Origin: Myrica gale
Lineage: Eukaryota; Streptophyta; Magnoliopsida; Fagales; Myricaceae
DNA length: 64,000 bases
Assembly: GCA_963930655.1 (NCBI GenBank)
Contig: OZ005620.1
Span: 4,541,001 to 4,605,000 of the forward strand
Reading direction: 5' to 3'
Position numbers and translations under genes: made by a program. The notes beneath the pieces were generated by a model. That model made no database searches, was not told the origin of the DNA, and was given only the letters and a program-made list of their open reading frames with translations. Numbering within the stretch: the first letter of the stretch is position 1; every line of letters begins with the position of its first letter. This document shows positions 1 to 11,906 of this stretch, one piece after another.

Positions 1-1690
1 TGGTATCACTTCTCTTGAAAGTAACAAAATCTTCCCAATGGTTTGTTTTTCCTTCCATTGTGAAACTTGTTGAAAACAGCTATGATTTGAGATTTTTATG
101 CCCTTTTTTCTTCTTCCTTTTCATTTTTTTCAACTCTATGACGTGCATATATATGTATATATATATATATAGATGAGATTGAATCCTTGACTAGGCTTTT
201 AAAGGGAATAAGAACCTTGAGAGGCATCTTCCTCGCAGTTTACAGACTACAGGAAGCTACTCTGTTTTTTTCTTTTTTTTGGGTCATGTTGGGAGTGAAG
301 AATAAAAATCTCTAGCAGCATGGAAAATGTCAAGGTGCTTGGTATGCCAGAAAATCAGTAGCTGCCCAATTGCAATTAATGGTAGATTTTCTAGTGCCTT
401 GTAAGCCGTATGACCTCAAACTGAAGATGGTTTCCATGTCTTTTTGTTCCTTCCAATACAAAGAAATATTTTCAAAGGCTACCTAATCAAAGATAATCCT
501 ATTCCATTTAATGCTAAGAGATATATAGCAGATCGTTTTGGATCTTGCGGGAAAAGCGATTTTGGTGATTCTTTTAATTCTATAGATAGGATTGGAGTAA
601 AGAGAGTTTTTTTTTCCTCCTCTTTTTTTTCGAGAAAAGACTTGCCACAGTGAAACACGACAGACATGCCAAAGATATAGCTGTGCTGGTGCGGACCTTA
701 TATTGCAGCCAGCAGCTAGCACCCCATTTGCACTAATGGGTAAATTTGCTTACGATATCTTTCTCTCAGCTTCATTACCTACCAAAAATCACACCGAATT
801 ACTTAAAAATAACCCTAGAACGTGCCAAAGATATACAGTATAGTGTAAAGAGACACAGCATGCTTCACTTGAAAACTGACGGAACTGGTTTGAGGATGGT
901 TATAAAATATAATTCAAATAATACAATTCATCTTTTATTAATATTTAAGCTTTTTGGATAAAGTGGTAATTTTACATAGTATCAGAGTCAAGGTCCCAAG
1001 TCTAGTTCGTTTTTATATCATAGTATTAAAATTTTAACAATTAATTGTAACATATAGTGCAAAGTATAGATTATTAGTAGTTTGAGATACAAATGCAGTT
1101 GTGTAATTTTTTTAAAAAGTAATTGAAAAATTTGAACAATAAAACAAAAGTCTATATTTTGCAGTAATAAACTTTGAGAGATGAGTCACGATAGAGCATC
1201 GTTATCGAATAGACTTATTTACTGCTATTATAAATTTTCAATTGCAAGCTTTAAATAACAGATTTAGTGATGAGTCAATTTCTTACCATGCTTATTTTGC
1301 TTTTAATGAAAATTTAAAGTCAATTGCATACATTATTAATATTCTTTTAATTTGAAGCAAAAAAAATTATATTTAGCCCCTAGACTGCTTCATCCCTGGG
1401 ACCCAATATGGGAAATCTTTTATTTCTATGGAAAAAAAAGAACATAAAAAGGGAGACAGTCAAAAAGAATAACGGCCAGATAGTGGAACCTTTCAGTCGA
1501 GGACTCGAGGGAGGTGTGTGAGAGAGAGGGAGAGAGGGAGAGATGGAACTATTCTTTAATAGCAAGACAAAGGAAAGAATAGTTAGGGAAGGCAGTTAGT
1601 TTGAGTAGGTTCCTCACCCATATGGATGCTCATCATGCTCACCTGGACAAATCCGAAGCCGTTAGATTTGGGGTGGCGTAGGATCCTCGG
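1..1690. other. Gene-poor leading segment
   Basis: No coding region is supported here; the short open frames are AT-rich and resemble nothing I know. An alternating TA tract lies near 145-172. Positions 900-1010 look like a retroelement remnant, listed separately. Purine-rich and pyrimidine-rich runs around 1440-1560 and 1780-1860 probably belong to the promoter and 5' UTR side of the zinc-finger gene that follows. Confidence 0.5.
900..1010 (+). repeat. Possible LTR/TRIM remnant with primer-binding-like site
   Basis: A stretch ending in a sequence close to TGGTATCAGAGC (here TAGTATCAGAGTC, near 976) is followed by a segment resembling the region after the primer-binding site of plant TRIM/LARD elements. 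TGGTATCAGAGC pairs with initiator tRNA-Met in many plant LTR elements. No second LTR or target duplication was found, so this is at most a decayed fragment. Confidence 0.35.
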
Positions 1691-1697
1691 TTGAGTA

Positions 1698-1703
1698 CAC
1701 GTG
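1698..1703. promoter_or_regulatory. G-box/ABRE core CACGTG
   Basis: A CACGTG palindrome in the context ACACGTGC lies about 620 bp upstream of the zinc-finger start codon. This is the core bound by bZIP (ABF) and bHLH factors. Whether it lies upstream of the transcription start is unknown, so function is an inference. Confidence 0.3.
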
Positions 1704-2325
1704 CTGCTATCTTTCTACTCCTTTACCTCTTTCTCTTTAATCTTTGCTTCCATGCATGGATTTCTCCTCCAAATATAGTCAATTTCAGAGAGAGAAAGTG
1801 GTGAGAGAGAAGAGAAACAAGCGCTCGCTCACTCACTTAAACCTTCTTAATTTTTCTTCCTTGGCTTATTCATCGCCATCATTAGCAACAAAGGTAACAG
1901 ACCCCCCACTATCTCCAAGTTTGATTTTTTCCTCGAATTTCAACTACCCACGAAAGAGCTACTAGTGAGAAAATAAAGCTAGGAGACATTTATAGGCCTC
2001 TCGTTTCCTCCTTTTGTTATGCATCAGATCTTGGTATTTATCTACAATTGAGATATCTGAGATGGGGTTGTTCTCTGATCAGTTCGCAGAGCCAGAAAGC
2101 ATGATCTAACACAATTTTCTGATCAGATTTGAGCTTTCACCTTAGTTTTCTGATTTGGGTCTTGTACTCTTTTCCTTGCGGTCCTCTGTTTCATTACCAT
2201 TTTGGCTTCCTTAGTATAGTGGGCTAGCACATCCTAGCATTGTTCCAAATTCCTGTGATCAGATTTGAAGTTTCATTTGCTACGTTGATCTGTGCTTTCG
2301 TCTGTCCAATTGTAATTCTAATTCA

Positions 2326-4017
2326 ATGGAAGTAGGTCGACCTTTAGTACATGTATGCAAGTTCTGCAGCAAGAGATTCCCTTGTGGTAGATCCCTGGGA
2401 GGTCACGTGAGGTCTCATTTGACTGTCAATTCAATTGAAACAGACGAAAAACTCAGCAGAATAAAGCTTTCCTCTTTCACCAATGGTAGAAACCAGAGTA
2501 ATACAGAGATGGGTTCGGAACCTGGGACTCACACTGGTTATGGCCTCAGAGAGAACCCAAAGAAGACAAAGAGGCTTGCAGATTCAAGTGAAGAGAATTT
2601 ACTCTGCGACAAGTTCTGCAAAGAATGTGGTAAAAAGTTTCAGTCTTGGAAGGCTCTGTTTGGTCACATGAAGTGTCACTCAGAGAAGGAAAAAGTTTCC
2701 ACTAGCTTGGAGGATCAAGATTCATTGACTAGTGCTAACCAGAAGCTGGTCATGGACAGTCAATCCGACAATGAAACGGCAGCTCCAAATCGAAGGAGGA
2801 GGTCAGAAAGAAGAACAAGGTACATGGCTACTGCAACCTCTTCTTCTTTCTCTTTTGCGAATGCTTCCTCTTCTGTTTCCGAGATTGAGCAAGAGCAAGA
2901 AGAGGTTGCTATGTGCTTGATGATGCTTTCTAGGGATGCGGGTCATCGGGGTGGTTCGAATTCTGCTGCTGAATCTTCTGATAACAATTTCGTCTCCTTA
3001 GAAGCTCGAGAATCTTCTCAAACTATTCGGATTCATAAAACTGAGGGCAAGATTTCTCCGTGCAATGGTAGTGAGCTTGTGAAAGGGAAGAAAATTACTG
3101 ATAAGAAGTTGGAGCCTGGTAATTGGCATGCTGAGGATCTCAAAGGGAGACAGTCAGAATTCTGTGCTTCTAGCAAATCAAGAAGTCGGTCTAGGAGGAA
3201 TAAAACTGAAGTTTCCACTGACGGGTTTTTGAAGAACAATATCCTGAAGACGACTCAGATCAAGGATCAGTTGGGATATGAGGATTCTGAAATTGAATTG
3301 GGGAAGAATTTCTCCAAGGAAGCTGCATCAAGTCAAGCTCAGTTGGGTTCCGTTAAGTGTAACTCAAGCAAGATAAAGTTCCGCGATTCCTATGATCCTG
3401 AATTGAAGTCAGAGTCCTTGAAAAATTTGACTACTAATTCTTTGGCTTCTGAGATGTGCAAGAATTCCCCTAAAAGGAGCAAGTTTGAGTGTAGTACTTG
3501 CAACAAAATCTTCCATTCGTACCAAGCTCTTGGAGGGCACAGAGCTAGCCACAGAAAAATTAAAGGATGCTTCGCTTCAAAAATCGAGAGCAGTGAAAAT
3601 AGTATCGAAACTGAAGTATCTCCTGACCCTACAGCTGATAGCAAGCTCTTCAAATTCTGGAACACTGTAAATCCCAGTCCCATTGACCAAGAGATAGTTG
3701 CTGGTTGTGATAAAAATGCTGAGACAAGTAAAAGTTTCAAGAAGAGTAAGGGGCATGAGTGCCCCATTTGCCTCAAGGTTTTTCCGTCAGGCCAAGCCTT
3801 GGGAGGTCACAAAAGATCTCACTTGGTTGCTGTCTCTGAGGCTAGAAACAATCCGACCATTGTAATTCAGAAACCAGTTCCAGAAATTCGGGAATTTCTT
3901 GATCTCAATCTTCCTGCTCCAGTCGATGAAGAGAGCAATGGACATGTTGGGTTGACGCCGTGGTGGGTGGGAAGCACCCACAAGCACGAGGCCCTTGTGG
4001 GTTTGATCTCTAACTGA
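2326..4017 (+). CDS. C2H2 zinc-finger repressor, ZAT1/4/9-like, four fingers
   Basis: Intronless 563-residue frame. Four C2H2 fingers begin at about residues 11, 98, 389 and 479. Fingers 3 and 4 carry the plant signature QALGGH; finger 1 has SLGGH and finger 2 has ALFGH, the pattern of the ZAT1/ZAT4/ZAT9 group. An EAR-type repression motif, DLNLPAP, lies at 526-532. Lys/Arg-rich patches (for example RRRRSERR near 156) may act in nuclear import. The long middle is Ser- and Glu-rich and probably disordered. Known family members are nuclear transcriptional repressors in stress and development. Three fingers and roughly 270-330 residues are usual in the Arabidopsis members I recall, so this protein is long and has an extra finger. 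The start is the first ATG, just before finger 1. The exact orthologue is not certain. Confidence 0.93.
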   Translation: MEVGRPLVHVCKFCSKRFPCGRSLGGHVRSHLTVNSIETDEKLSRIKLSSFTNGRNQSNTEMGSEPGTHTGYGLRENPKKTKRLADSSEENLLCDKFCKECGKKFQSWKALFGHMKCHSEKEKVSTSLEDQDSLTSANQKLVMDSQSDNETAAPNRRRRSERRTRYMATATSSSFSFANASSSVSEIEQEQEEVAMCLMMLSRDAGHRGGSNSAAESSDNNFVSLEARESSQTIRIHKTEGKISPCNGSELVKGKKITDKKLEPGNWHAEDLKGRQSEFCASSKSRSRSRRNKTEVSTDGFLKNNILKTTQIKDQLGYEDSEIELGKNFSKEAASSQAQLGSVKCNSSKIKFRDSYDPELKSESLKNLTTNSLASEMCKNSPKRSKFECSTCNKIFHSYQALGGHRASHRKIKGCFASKIESSENSIETEVSPDPTADSKLFKFWNTVNPSPIDQEIVAGCDKNAETSKSFKKSKGHECPICLKVFPSGQALGGHKRSHLVAVSEARNNPTIVIQKPVPEIREFLDLNLPAPVDEESNGHVGLTPWWVGSTHKHEALVGLISN

Positions 4018-6505
4018 ATTTTGTCAGTCCTGGCCATGGTTCACAATAAATATTCAACAAGTATACACTCAAGTTTCCGGATACCATTTCATTAATTCTT
4101 TAGAAGGTTCAACTACTCAACAAGGCATTGCTGCTCACTGCATTCAAGTAGGCCTTGAGCCCTGTTCTGATTTTCATCTGATTTACTTCTTGTTCACACT
4201 TATTTCTTACACCCCTAAATGTTTACTTCAGGTTTTCTTCTTTGTCATGGAATAAACCACCATCACTGCAGATTAAGCCCATCAATTTGTTTCACCCAGG
4301 AACTTCAAACACTGTAACTTGCTTTTCACAGTTATTTTCGTACTCTCTCAGCTTCAACTAGAAAAATGTACTGCTTAATACAGCCACTTCTGGTTTGGGG
4401 TAATTATTTTTTCTTGGCATCAAAGAGAAATCGAGTGAGGGGTTGAAAATTGTGACGGGTAGGTGAAGTCATGGGCAGATAAAAGCAAAATTTAATAATG
4501 TACATAAAGATGGCATGTGAGCTCAAGGTGGTTGTTTAGTCACCCACCATAACAACATGACAAGCCTATCTCACTCCCCCCCTTTCCTGCTCAAACTTGG
4601 CCTATACGAGATTACAAGTGGGTCTTATAAAATCCCAATTCTGCATACTCTGCTAACTGGCAAAAAAATCATAAACATATGATTTTCTTAAAGCAAAAAG
4701 AGAGAATGGACCACAAGATACAATATAAGTTGGGAGTTCTTTCTGCAAGATAAAGCCGGAGCAAGCGGCTTCTTACTTCAAAATATCATCTTTTATGAGA
4801 GATGACCAGATCTTAATAAAAAAAAATTGCTGTTAATTTTAGGTAGAACAAGCATGCGAGCAGTTTGACCTAAGTTCTCACGCCTTGGATGAAAATTGCT
4901 AATTGGGTTAGACTTCTTATTCTGCTTAGCTCCCTTCAGAAGGGAGATCATGTTTTGTGCAGCATCAAGTGGGAAGACTCGACTATAGTGAGAGAAAGCA
5001 GTGGGAAAGCACTAGCTAGCAAGAAAGCTTTGCATATAGTTAGGCTTTCATCAACATCAAGGGCACTTTAGGTCAAATATCAGTGCTATAAATGCTTCTT
5101 CCATTACTTTCCTTCTCACAGAATTCCTCAGGTCCACATCAGAAGCTAGATGGACAGAAAAAGGGTGGAAGATGACACTTGGCATTGTACAATTGGTCAT
5201 TGAGACGTGAGAACTTATGGTCTTCTCAAAAATTGGGTGCTTTTTAGGGTTCCAAGCAAGAATTTAAAGCAGTGTTTGTCTTCCTGGTCATGTGCAGTTG
5301 AGTCAAATTTAACCCTCGAAGTCAAGCAGGTTTTCAGCCGTGGGATGGTTTTATGAGCTGTATATAATGGCTTTGAAAGATGAAAAATGATACCCAATAC
5401 ACATCTCCTGATAAAATACAGAAAACTTAGCCACGTTCAGGAGGATGTGATTGAAAACCACAGCATACTGTCTACAAGATTTTATATGGGGGGTTTCGTG
5501 ATCAAAGACGGAGGTTGTGTTTCGTACATGGCCCTCCACCTGTTGGGGTCATTTTACAAGGGATATTAAAAGAGACTGGCTTGTTTTTTGTTTTTTGTTT
5601 TTTGTTTTTCTTTTAAGACATTAAAAACTCCTGGAGAGTGCTTGAAGAGTTGAACAGAGATTTGATTTTCCTGCACATAATTTAGTGAAATGAAACATGG
5701 TTTATTTTGTCTCAGATCTGCAAAAGCATTGATGATTCAAATATAATTAAAGATGGAACAAAAACTTGAGTACTTTGCAGCTCCAACTATAGAGGTATAA
5801 ACACTTTATAACTCAAACTATCAGCACATTTCACCTATATTTTCAGAAACTGTGAATTATGCCTTAAAATTTTCAGTAAGATTTTTTTTAAGTGTACTTC
5901 ATTGGAGGCACTGGACAGTCTAACTTAGCAAATAAAAAAATGATTAAAAAATATTATTACCATAAAGAGATAAACCTAAGTAGTTTAAGGAGTGAATTGG
6001 TTGGATTAGGATCTTACCCATACATATTGGACCGTCTAAGAAATAGACAGCATGCAAGTCCTAAAATATTTAAAGCTACCTGTATTAATTATCGGGTAAT
6101 ATGAGCTCTACAACATTCAATATATATTATGTGTTTCTCTCCAAATCGGACCATTTAATTCGGTCAATAAATTAGAGTAAATCTCAATAGCAATGGTCTC
6201 TAACCAAAGAGTGGCCCCTTTCTTTTCTATCTCCTAAGTTTTTGCTCGTCCTTTCCTTTTGCATTCTCTCCCCCCTAATATTTTTCCTCTCCTTACCTCT
6301 ATTTTAGTGGTCCCTCTTTCTCCTTTGTTCTCTCCTCCCTCTTCTAAGGTTCTCTTATCTCTAGTTGTCCCTCTTTTATTTTTTCCTTTCTTTTGTTGTA
6401 ATAACTTTTTAATGGTACGTTAAAAGTTTTTAAATAAGTTAAGCAACTAAAGATAATTGCTCATTAAATCCTTCGAATACACGTAATGTTAATGACAATA
6501 GAATT
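4018..6505. other. Intergenic region, no gene seen
   Basis: 3' flank of the zinc-finger gene followed by AT-rich DNA. A (TTTTTTG)n run lies at about 5583-5608. Short open frames at 4889-5071, 5387-5569 and 5892-6104 have no recognisable domain and no splice partners, and I do not support them as genes. Confidence 0.5.
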
Positions 6506-6509
6506 TAGC

Positions 6510-6715
6510 CCATTGTAGGTATGCTCTAGTGGTAAGGGCGAAATTGTGCCTTTATGTATAGACGCATAGGTCACGTGTTCGATTTCTTATCGGAAAAATA
6601 TCATAACCCATTTAAGTGAGAATCGTAGTAGTGTGAATGAATGAGTACGCGCTTACCTGAACATTAAATGGACTCACTCTGGTGGCCTGACTGTTTCTCC
6701 TCATTACCCAAAAAG
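6510..6715 (+). mobile_element. tRNA-derived SINE-like element
   Basis: An A-box-like stretch (GCTCTAGTGGTAAGGG, about 6523-6538) is followed by a B-box-like stretch (GTGTTCGATTTC, about 6575-6586). This is the internal RNA polymerase III promoter layout of tRNAs. The rest cannot fold as a complete tRNA, so a tRNA-derived SINE is more likely than a tRNA gene. The 3' end and target duplication are not clear. Confidence 0.45.
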
Positions 6716-7105
6716 ACAATAAAATTTAAAGGTAGTTGGTACTCCCTCCCCTAACTACCTCCCCTAACTACCTCATGTGATACAGCTAGGACGAAGAAGA
6801 AGACACTTGATTCTATTGCTCCCGAGTCCTGTCGCCTAGAAATGAATTGTTTGCTTCTGTCCCAATGTTGAACCCCAAGCTTTGTATGGGCCAATGCATG
6901 TTACACCAAGCTCAAGTCCACAATTCTCTGGCCCATAAAGGATGAGCAAATCCCATGGCTGAACACACGTTACACACCAGCCAGCCCAAGATTACAAAAG
7001 ATTCCACTTCGCTTCAGCATCGTCCGACTTACCGGCTTCGCAGGACTGGCTCTCTCTTACTCAAACCACCACTTCACCGCTCTACATTCTACAAGACTAC
7101 AACCC

Positions 7106-7142
7106 CCCTGCCCCCCCCCCCCCCTCTCTCTCTCTCTCTCTG
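7106..7142 (+). repeat. C-run and (CT)n microsatellite
   Basis: A pure C run followed by CT dinucleotides and TGTGT lies about 22 bp before the ATG of the four-finger U1-type gene, so it is probably in its 5' UTR. Such CT tracts are common in plant 5' leaders. Confidence 0.8.
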
Positions 7143-7164
7143 TGTCTGACTACATGCCCCTTCC

Positions 7165-10100
7165 ATGGACTGCACAACTAGAAGGACTTCACAGGAACAG
7201 ACCCCACTAAACCCTAACCCTATAATCTCTTCAATTCCACACGAACAGATGTACCACCAGCCACCACTGTCACACTTCTTCACCTTGCCCTCTCACTTCT
7301 CTCATCAAGCTGAGACCAGCTACCTTAGCCCTTTTCGATACTTTCCTCAGCCAGTGCTTCCCTCTGCTTTAACCTCCAACCCGGACGTCCACCCACCTGG
7401 CACCGACCCGTTTGCCAATTCGGACTCCTATACGTCTACCCATGTCGGACACGGAGCAAATTTCCGTTTTTCTGAGGACCCAAATTTGGTTTCGCAGAAC
7501 TGGGTTTTTGAACAAGCTGAACCCATCAGATATGAACCTGTAGGTGTCTTCCTTCTTCTTCTTTTTTTTTGGCTTGATTCTATTTCCAGTGGGTTTGCTC
7601 GATGTTGTTTTTGAGTATGCGTAAATGTTTGGTCTTTTGAGCCTTTGATATGAGTATTAGGGGTTCTTTCTCTGTGCCATTTGATTTTATTGTGTGCTGT
7701 AATCGTAATGGTTTGGTTGGAACCAGTGTTTTGAGGCGTTCTTTGCAATGTGATATTTTGTTAAGTTTTGAACTCGGTTTATGGAGTTTTGTGTTTTACT
7801 CCCTTTGTTGTATCAATGTTCTTTGTACTTATAGTGGTGATTTAAGGGTAAGCGCTTTTATTTCAGTTCTGTTTTGTTGAACGTGCATTTTGGATGGGTG
7901 GAAAAGTAAACAGGATAATGATTCTCCATTGTTCTCTCTGGACTTGCTTGAATAGTATCTGGTTCCCAGTTTGTCTGTAAAAGCTTTCTGTGGCTGTTGA
8001 GCCATACCAGAGAGGAAAGCTACGGAAAGCAAATGAATTTGATGTATGATTTCGTATTTGCTCATACAATGGCTATTATTTGTACAGAAAAGTATAGAAT
8101 AGCAGATTCATCTAGAATAATGAAGAAGAAAGGGTTGAAGATTATGTATAAGTGATCATCAAAACCTTGAAGTTTAATGGCAAGAGCAGTCACCATTGAT
8201 TTGCTATTCAAGTTGGTAAAGCTGGCTAGAGACAAAGACTTGATAAAGTGATTTGTAGAAGGGGCACAGATGTATAGAAAAGGGTATTTTGTAAAAAGGT
8301 GATAGGAGCCCCAGTGAAAGTAAGTATTGAAGGGGCCATCAAGACTTAATAGGTGGTGAGTTAGACAAGGAGGATCGCCTTCATATTTAGAAAGTTTGAT
8401 CATGGCAATAGTCGGGCTGGCGTAAGGCTTTCAAGTGGCCATATCATCCTGATACTCTAGAAGAACATTGGAAAATCTTCTCAATAGTTCTAGAAGAAAT
8501 CAATTCCTCTCTGTCACTTGGAATGATGATGTGGCTATTTGTGGTCTCCTGGTTTGTATTCAAACATGAGACCGTGTTTATGATCTTGCACACGTGAGAC
8601 ATGTTAAGATGACTGTTCTTATCTTATTGAAGATGGCACAACCATAAATTCTCTGATGCATTCACTCTTAAGAGTTTAATTGACACTTTGTTTTTGAAAC
8701 CCATATTCTTTGATTTGCAGGCTATCAATCTTTCGAGTGAGAATTCTAGTGTGTCCAGTAATACAAGTTCTTTATGGAACAACTATTTAATAAATCAAAC
8801 TTTGGCAACTGTTGCGACAGGCATAATACCAAAACAAACTAGTGCTTTCCAGTCCATGAGATGTGAGGTATGCAAAATCGATTGTAATAGCAAAGATGTT
8901 TATGACAAGCACATACTGGGAAAGAAACACAAGAGGAATTGGCAGGTACAAAATAATCCTACCATTGCAGTGTTACCAAGAAACTCTAATACAACAAGTG
9001 ATATACCAAGCCAGATGGATCGTATAGGTGGACAAGTGATATTTGGGCCTTCAGGCATGGCTGTTGGTGAGGAGTTGGAGACAAAGAAACGGAAGCTTTT
9101 GGATGGTGGTGCAGCGGTTGATTCTGTCAGGGTTTGCATGATATGCAATGTTGCTTGCAATAGCCAAGAAGTGTTTAATAAACATCTGGCTGGGAAAAAG
9201 CATGCTTCTCAGGTAAATTTAGCATTAACTTTTTTTTTTGGATGAATATAAATTTAGCATTAACTAACCTTTTGCGGGATTAACTTGTTTACAATGCATA
9301 TCATTTGCTTTGCTTTTTAGATTCTATCGCCTCTTCCACCAACCACTGCTTTGTTGCTTCATTGGAAATAAGTTCCTTTCATGGTTGTTACGCCGTTGGA
9401 GTTTTTTTTTTTTCCATTTTGCTGCTCTATTATATAAAATTCACATACTCAAGTCATATTTTCAAGTCTTCTTTTGAAACTTATTTTAGAGATGTACTTA
9501 CATTTCTTCTCCTCTAAGAAATACGTACGTTTGTCTCTTTGGGTCTTTGGGCTCCCGTGTTTAGTATTTGTACCTAAAAAAACAAAGACAAAAGAGACAT
9601 TCATGTCATTTACTACGTATAACCTCTTGGAGTTTCTACCTTCTGGTCCTTGAAGTGGGGAGGTAATTCTTTCTGGCCATGGAACAGCTGTGTAGTGTAA
9701 CTGAGTACGCAAAGAAGTGCTCATGAGAGGTCTATTTTTCCCAAATAAAATGCGCGCACTTGTTATGGAATGCTTGTGTTATGTTTCATTTTTATTGCAT
9801 GGGGTAACCACCTTTCACAATTATTCTTTTATAATCATTTTTCCTCTTCTTATGCTTCACTTTCTACTTTTCCTATTTGTGTTCTTCATACATGTAAATT
9901 AATGTATGAACTTGTACACTCCTTATGTTCATGATGTATGGTGTTTTATCTTTTTTTGTGTGCCCGCGGGGGGTGGGGAGAAGAGAAGAAAATAGTTTAA
10001 TCATATTAGTGGCACATGAGGGCATCTTAGGTACTAAATACAACTATGTTATGCAAATTAGTATTTATGGCAAGAACTGTTAGAATTAGGAATTGAAAAG

Positions 10101-10739
10101 CAGGGCTGTGAAGGTATCATAATTGTGCTATGTTTCTATATTATTTCTATCTTGGTCATTATGCAGGCTCGCTTAGTGTCTCTTAATGGTGTTGGGCCAT
10201 ATATTGCTGCAATCAGGGCGCATGATGGTGGGACTTGGAAAAATAACTTAAAGAAAACCAAGGTCCTTCAATCTGCTTGGTGTGAAGTGTGCAAAATAAA
10301 TTGTTCCAGCACTGATGTCTACAACCAACACTTGTTAGGGAAAAAACATTCAAAGAACCTGGAGAAACTATCAAAATTGAAGAATAATGTCACTGCTCCT
10401 GACTCAAATGCTCCGCTAGCCTCAACAAATCCTATGATTGGACCATTGGAAAAGCCAGAGGCCAATAAGGGGACAAGTGTTTTACAAAATTCGAGGAAGA
10501 ACGGAGACAGGTCAGAGGCACCAGAGGAAGATCTGGAGATGAAGAAACGTAAGATTTTAGAAGGTGGAGCAGCAGCCGAAGCTGTTAGGACTTGCACCGT
10601 ATGCAATGTGGTGTGCAACAGCCAGACTGTCTTCATTTCACATCTTGCTGGTCAGAAGCACGCAACCATGGTGAAGAGACGGGCAGAAGCTGGAAGTGCA
10701 ACTGGAGGTCTCCAACTGCCAAATGCTGCATTAACTTGA
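7165..10739 (+). CDS. Zinc-finger protein with four U1/matrin-type (zf-met) fingers, three exons
   Basis: Exons 7165-7539, 8721-9212 and 10167-10739 join in phase to give 479 residues; both introns lie between codons. Exon 1 codes for a Pro/Ser-rich N-terminus without known domain. Fingers with spacing C-x2-C-x12-H-x5-H start at about residues 173, 264, 328 and 432. Each has the H-x-LGKKH or HLAGKKH ending typical of U1-type fingers. In animals, proteins of this class (JAZ/ZNF346, ZFR) bind double-stranded RNA; RNA binding here is inferred from the family. Exons 2 and 3 each encode finger, linker, KKRK box with L-x-GGAA, finger, which shows that a two-finger unit was duplicated. Donor 1 is CCT|GTAGGT; the overlapping alternative TAG|GTGTC would break the frame. 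Confidence 0.85.
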
Positions 10740-10768
10740 TTGCTTGGGAACGAGGTACAAGCTATGCT

Positions 10769-10770
<2 letters not shown>

Positions 10771-10834
<64 letters not shown>
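10771..10834 (+). repeat. (TC)n microsatellite, about 64 bp
   Basis: Uninterrupted TC dinucleotides begin about 31 bp after the stop of the four-finger gene, so they very likely lie in its 3' UTR. The length suggests it is highly variable. Confidence 0.95.
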
Positions 10835-10837
<3 letters not shown>

Positions 10838-11035
10838 GGTGTAAATGACCCCGTTTGCTGTATATAGATAAAAGACGTACCCCGCCCCCATATGTGCTTT
10901 TCTACAAAGCTTGTGGAAAAGTTGGCTTGACATGTTGGTATATATAGTAGGCGTTGCAACTTATACACTGATTCCTTATTCCAAGCCAAAATCTTATGTA
11001 CTGAATAATATGCAGAAAATTCTCAGCATATATTA

Positions 11036-11231
11036 CGGGTGTGTTTGCAACATAAAATTTTACACCCTCTAAATTTTAACACAATAAACTATTACAATAT
11101 AATCTCTTTCCCCCCATCAAATCATAACTTTTCACTACAAAAAATATAAAAAATTACCTCTTCACTTTTCACTAAACTCAATACCTAAAATTTTAACAAA
11201 ACTAAAATTTTACAAAACAAACTCACCCGTA
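11036..11231. mobile_element. MITE with CGGGTG/CACCCG ends
   Basis: The left end CGGGTGTGTTTG and right end CAAACTCACCCG are inverted copies and are flanked by TA on both sides. The interior is AT-rich with repeated AAAATTTTA motifs, shared with the MITEs at 13.5, 20.0, 20.6, 23.2 and 58.3 kb. Superfamily is not certain. Confidence 0.6.
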
Positions 11232-11278
11232 ACATGTATGGTAACCGGATAGATTATAAACACTGTATGGTTTGAGTG

Positions 11279-11898
11279 GGACCCACATTAAATATTAAAT
11301 CTACATTGATTAACAAAAGAAGTCCACATTTATCTAAGAAGCATGACTTTTGTTGTGATTACAAATGGATCTCTGCCTGTCAATCCTATGAAGAATTGAA
11401 ATTAGCCCCTGTGCTGCACCCAATGAGATGGGGAGGGCCAAATGGATGGGATCCGGTCCTCTGCCCAATCCCGCCAGGGGGGGAGAGATCTGCCCCTCCA
11501 TCTGCCAGCGCGGGAGCGGAGGAGGCATGATCTGCCCCCTTTGCTGCACCCCGCAAATGGGGGAGGGCCGAATGGGTGGGATCTGGCCCTCTGCCCAACC
11601 CCTCTAGAAGGGGAGCGATAGAGGGGGCAGATCTGCCCTATCCTCTGCCAGTACAGGACGGAGGGGCAGCTCCGCTCCCTCTACCAGGCCCCGTAAGCAG
11701 GGAAAGGCCAAGCACCAGATCCAGCCCCTCCTTCGGACCCTCGAACTGGAAAAGGAGGGGGCACGGGCGGAGAGTGGATGAGGGGGCGCCACCCCTATGT
11801 CTTCTCAATTTTATTCCTTTTTCTAATTAGTAGTTCTTAAATAAATGTGATTTTGTTGCTGTTGATTAATGTATATTTAAATATTTAATGTGGGCTCT
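11279..11898. mobile_element. Non-autonomous TIR transposon with GC-rich core
   Basis: The ends (GGACCCACATTAAATATT on the left; inverse of AATATTTAATGTGGGCTC on the right) are imperfect inverted repeats extending about 60 bp. The 8-mer TTTGAGTG flanks both sides (11271-11278 and 11899-11906), as expected of a target duplication. The interior (about 11400-11800) is strikingly GC-rich and contains a roughly 131-bp tandem repeat whose units start near 11412 and 11543. No transposase frame is present. An 8-bp duplication fits hAT; the long TIR would also suit a Mutator-like element. Confidence 0.7.
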
Positions 11899-11906
11899 TT
11901 TGAGTG

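Noticed and set aside
3390-3776. Antisense 128-codon frame within the zinc-finger gene
   Set aside because: It lies wholly opposite finger-encoding codons and has no domain; it is a shadow of the sense strand.
6510-6600. A tRNA gene
   Set aside because: Only box-like motifs are present; acceptor and anticodon stems cannot be formed.
7540-7614. Extension of zinc-finger exon 1 to the stop at 7614
   Set aside because: It runs into a T-rich intron; the GT at 7540 joins in phase to the 8721 acceptor and gives the domain-bearing exons.
8062-8403. Minus-strand 113-codon frame in intron 1 of the four-finger gene
   Set aside because: No domain recognised, no splice partners, and composition like the intron around it.
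10652-10989. Frames of repeated Ser-Leu or Arg-Glu around 10.7-10.9 kb
   Set aside because: They arise from the TC microsatellite.
11276-11830. Pro/Gly-rich open frames in both strands of the GC-rich core
   Set aside because: GC-rich DNA has few stops; the frames overlap on both strands and lie inside a transposon.
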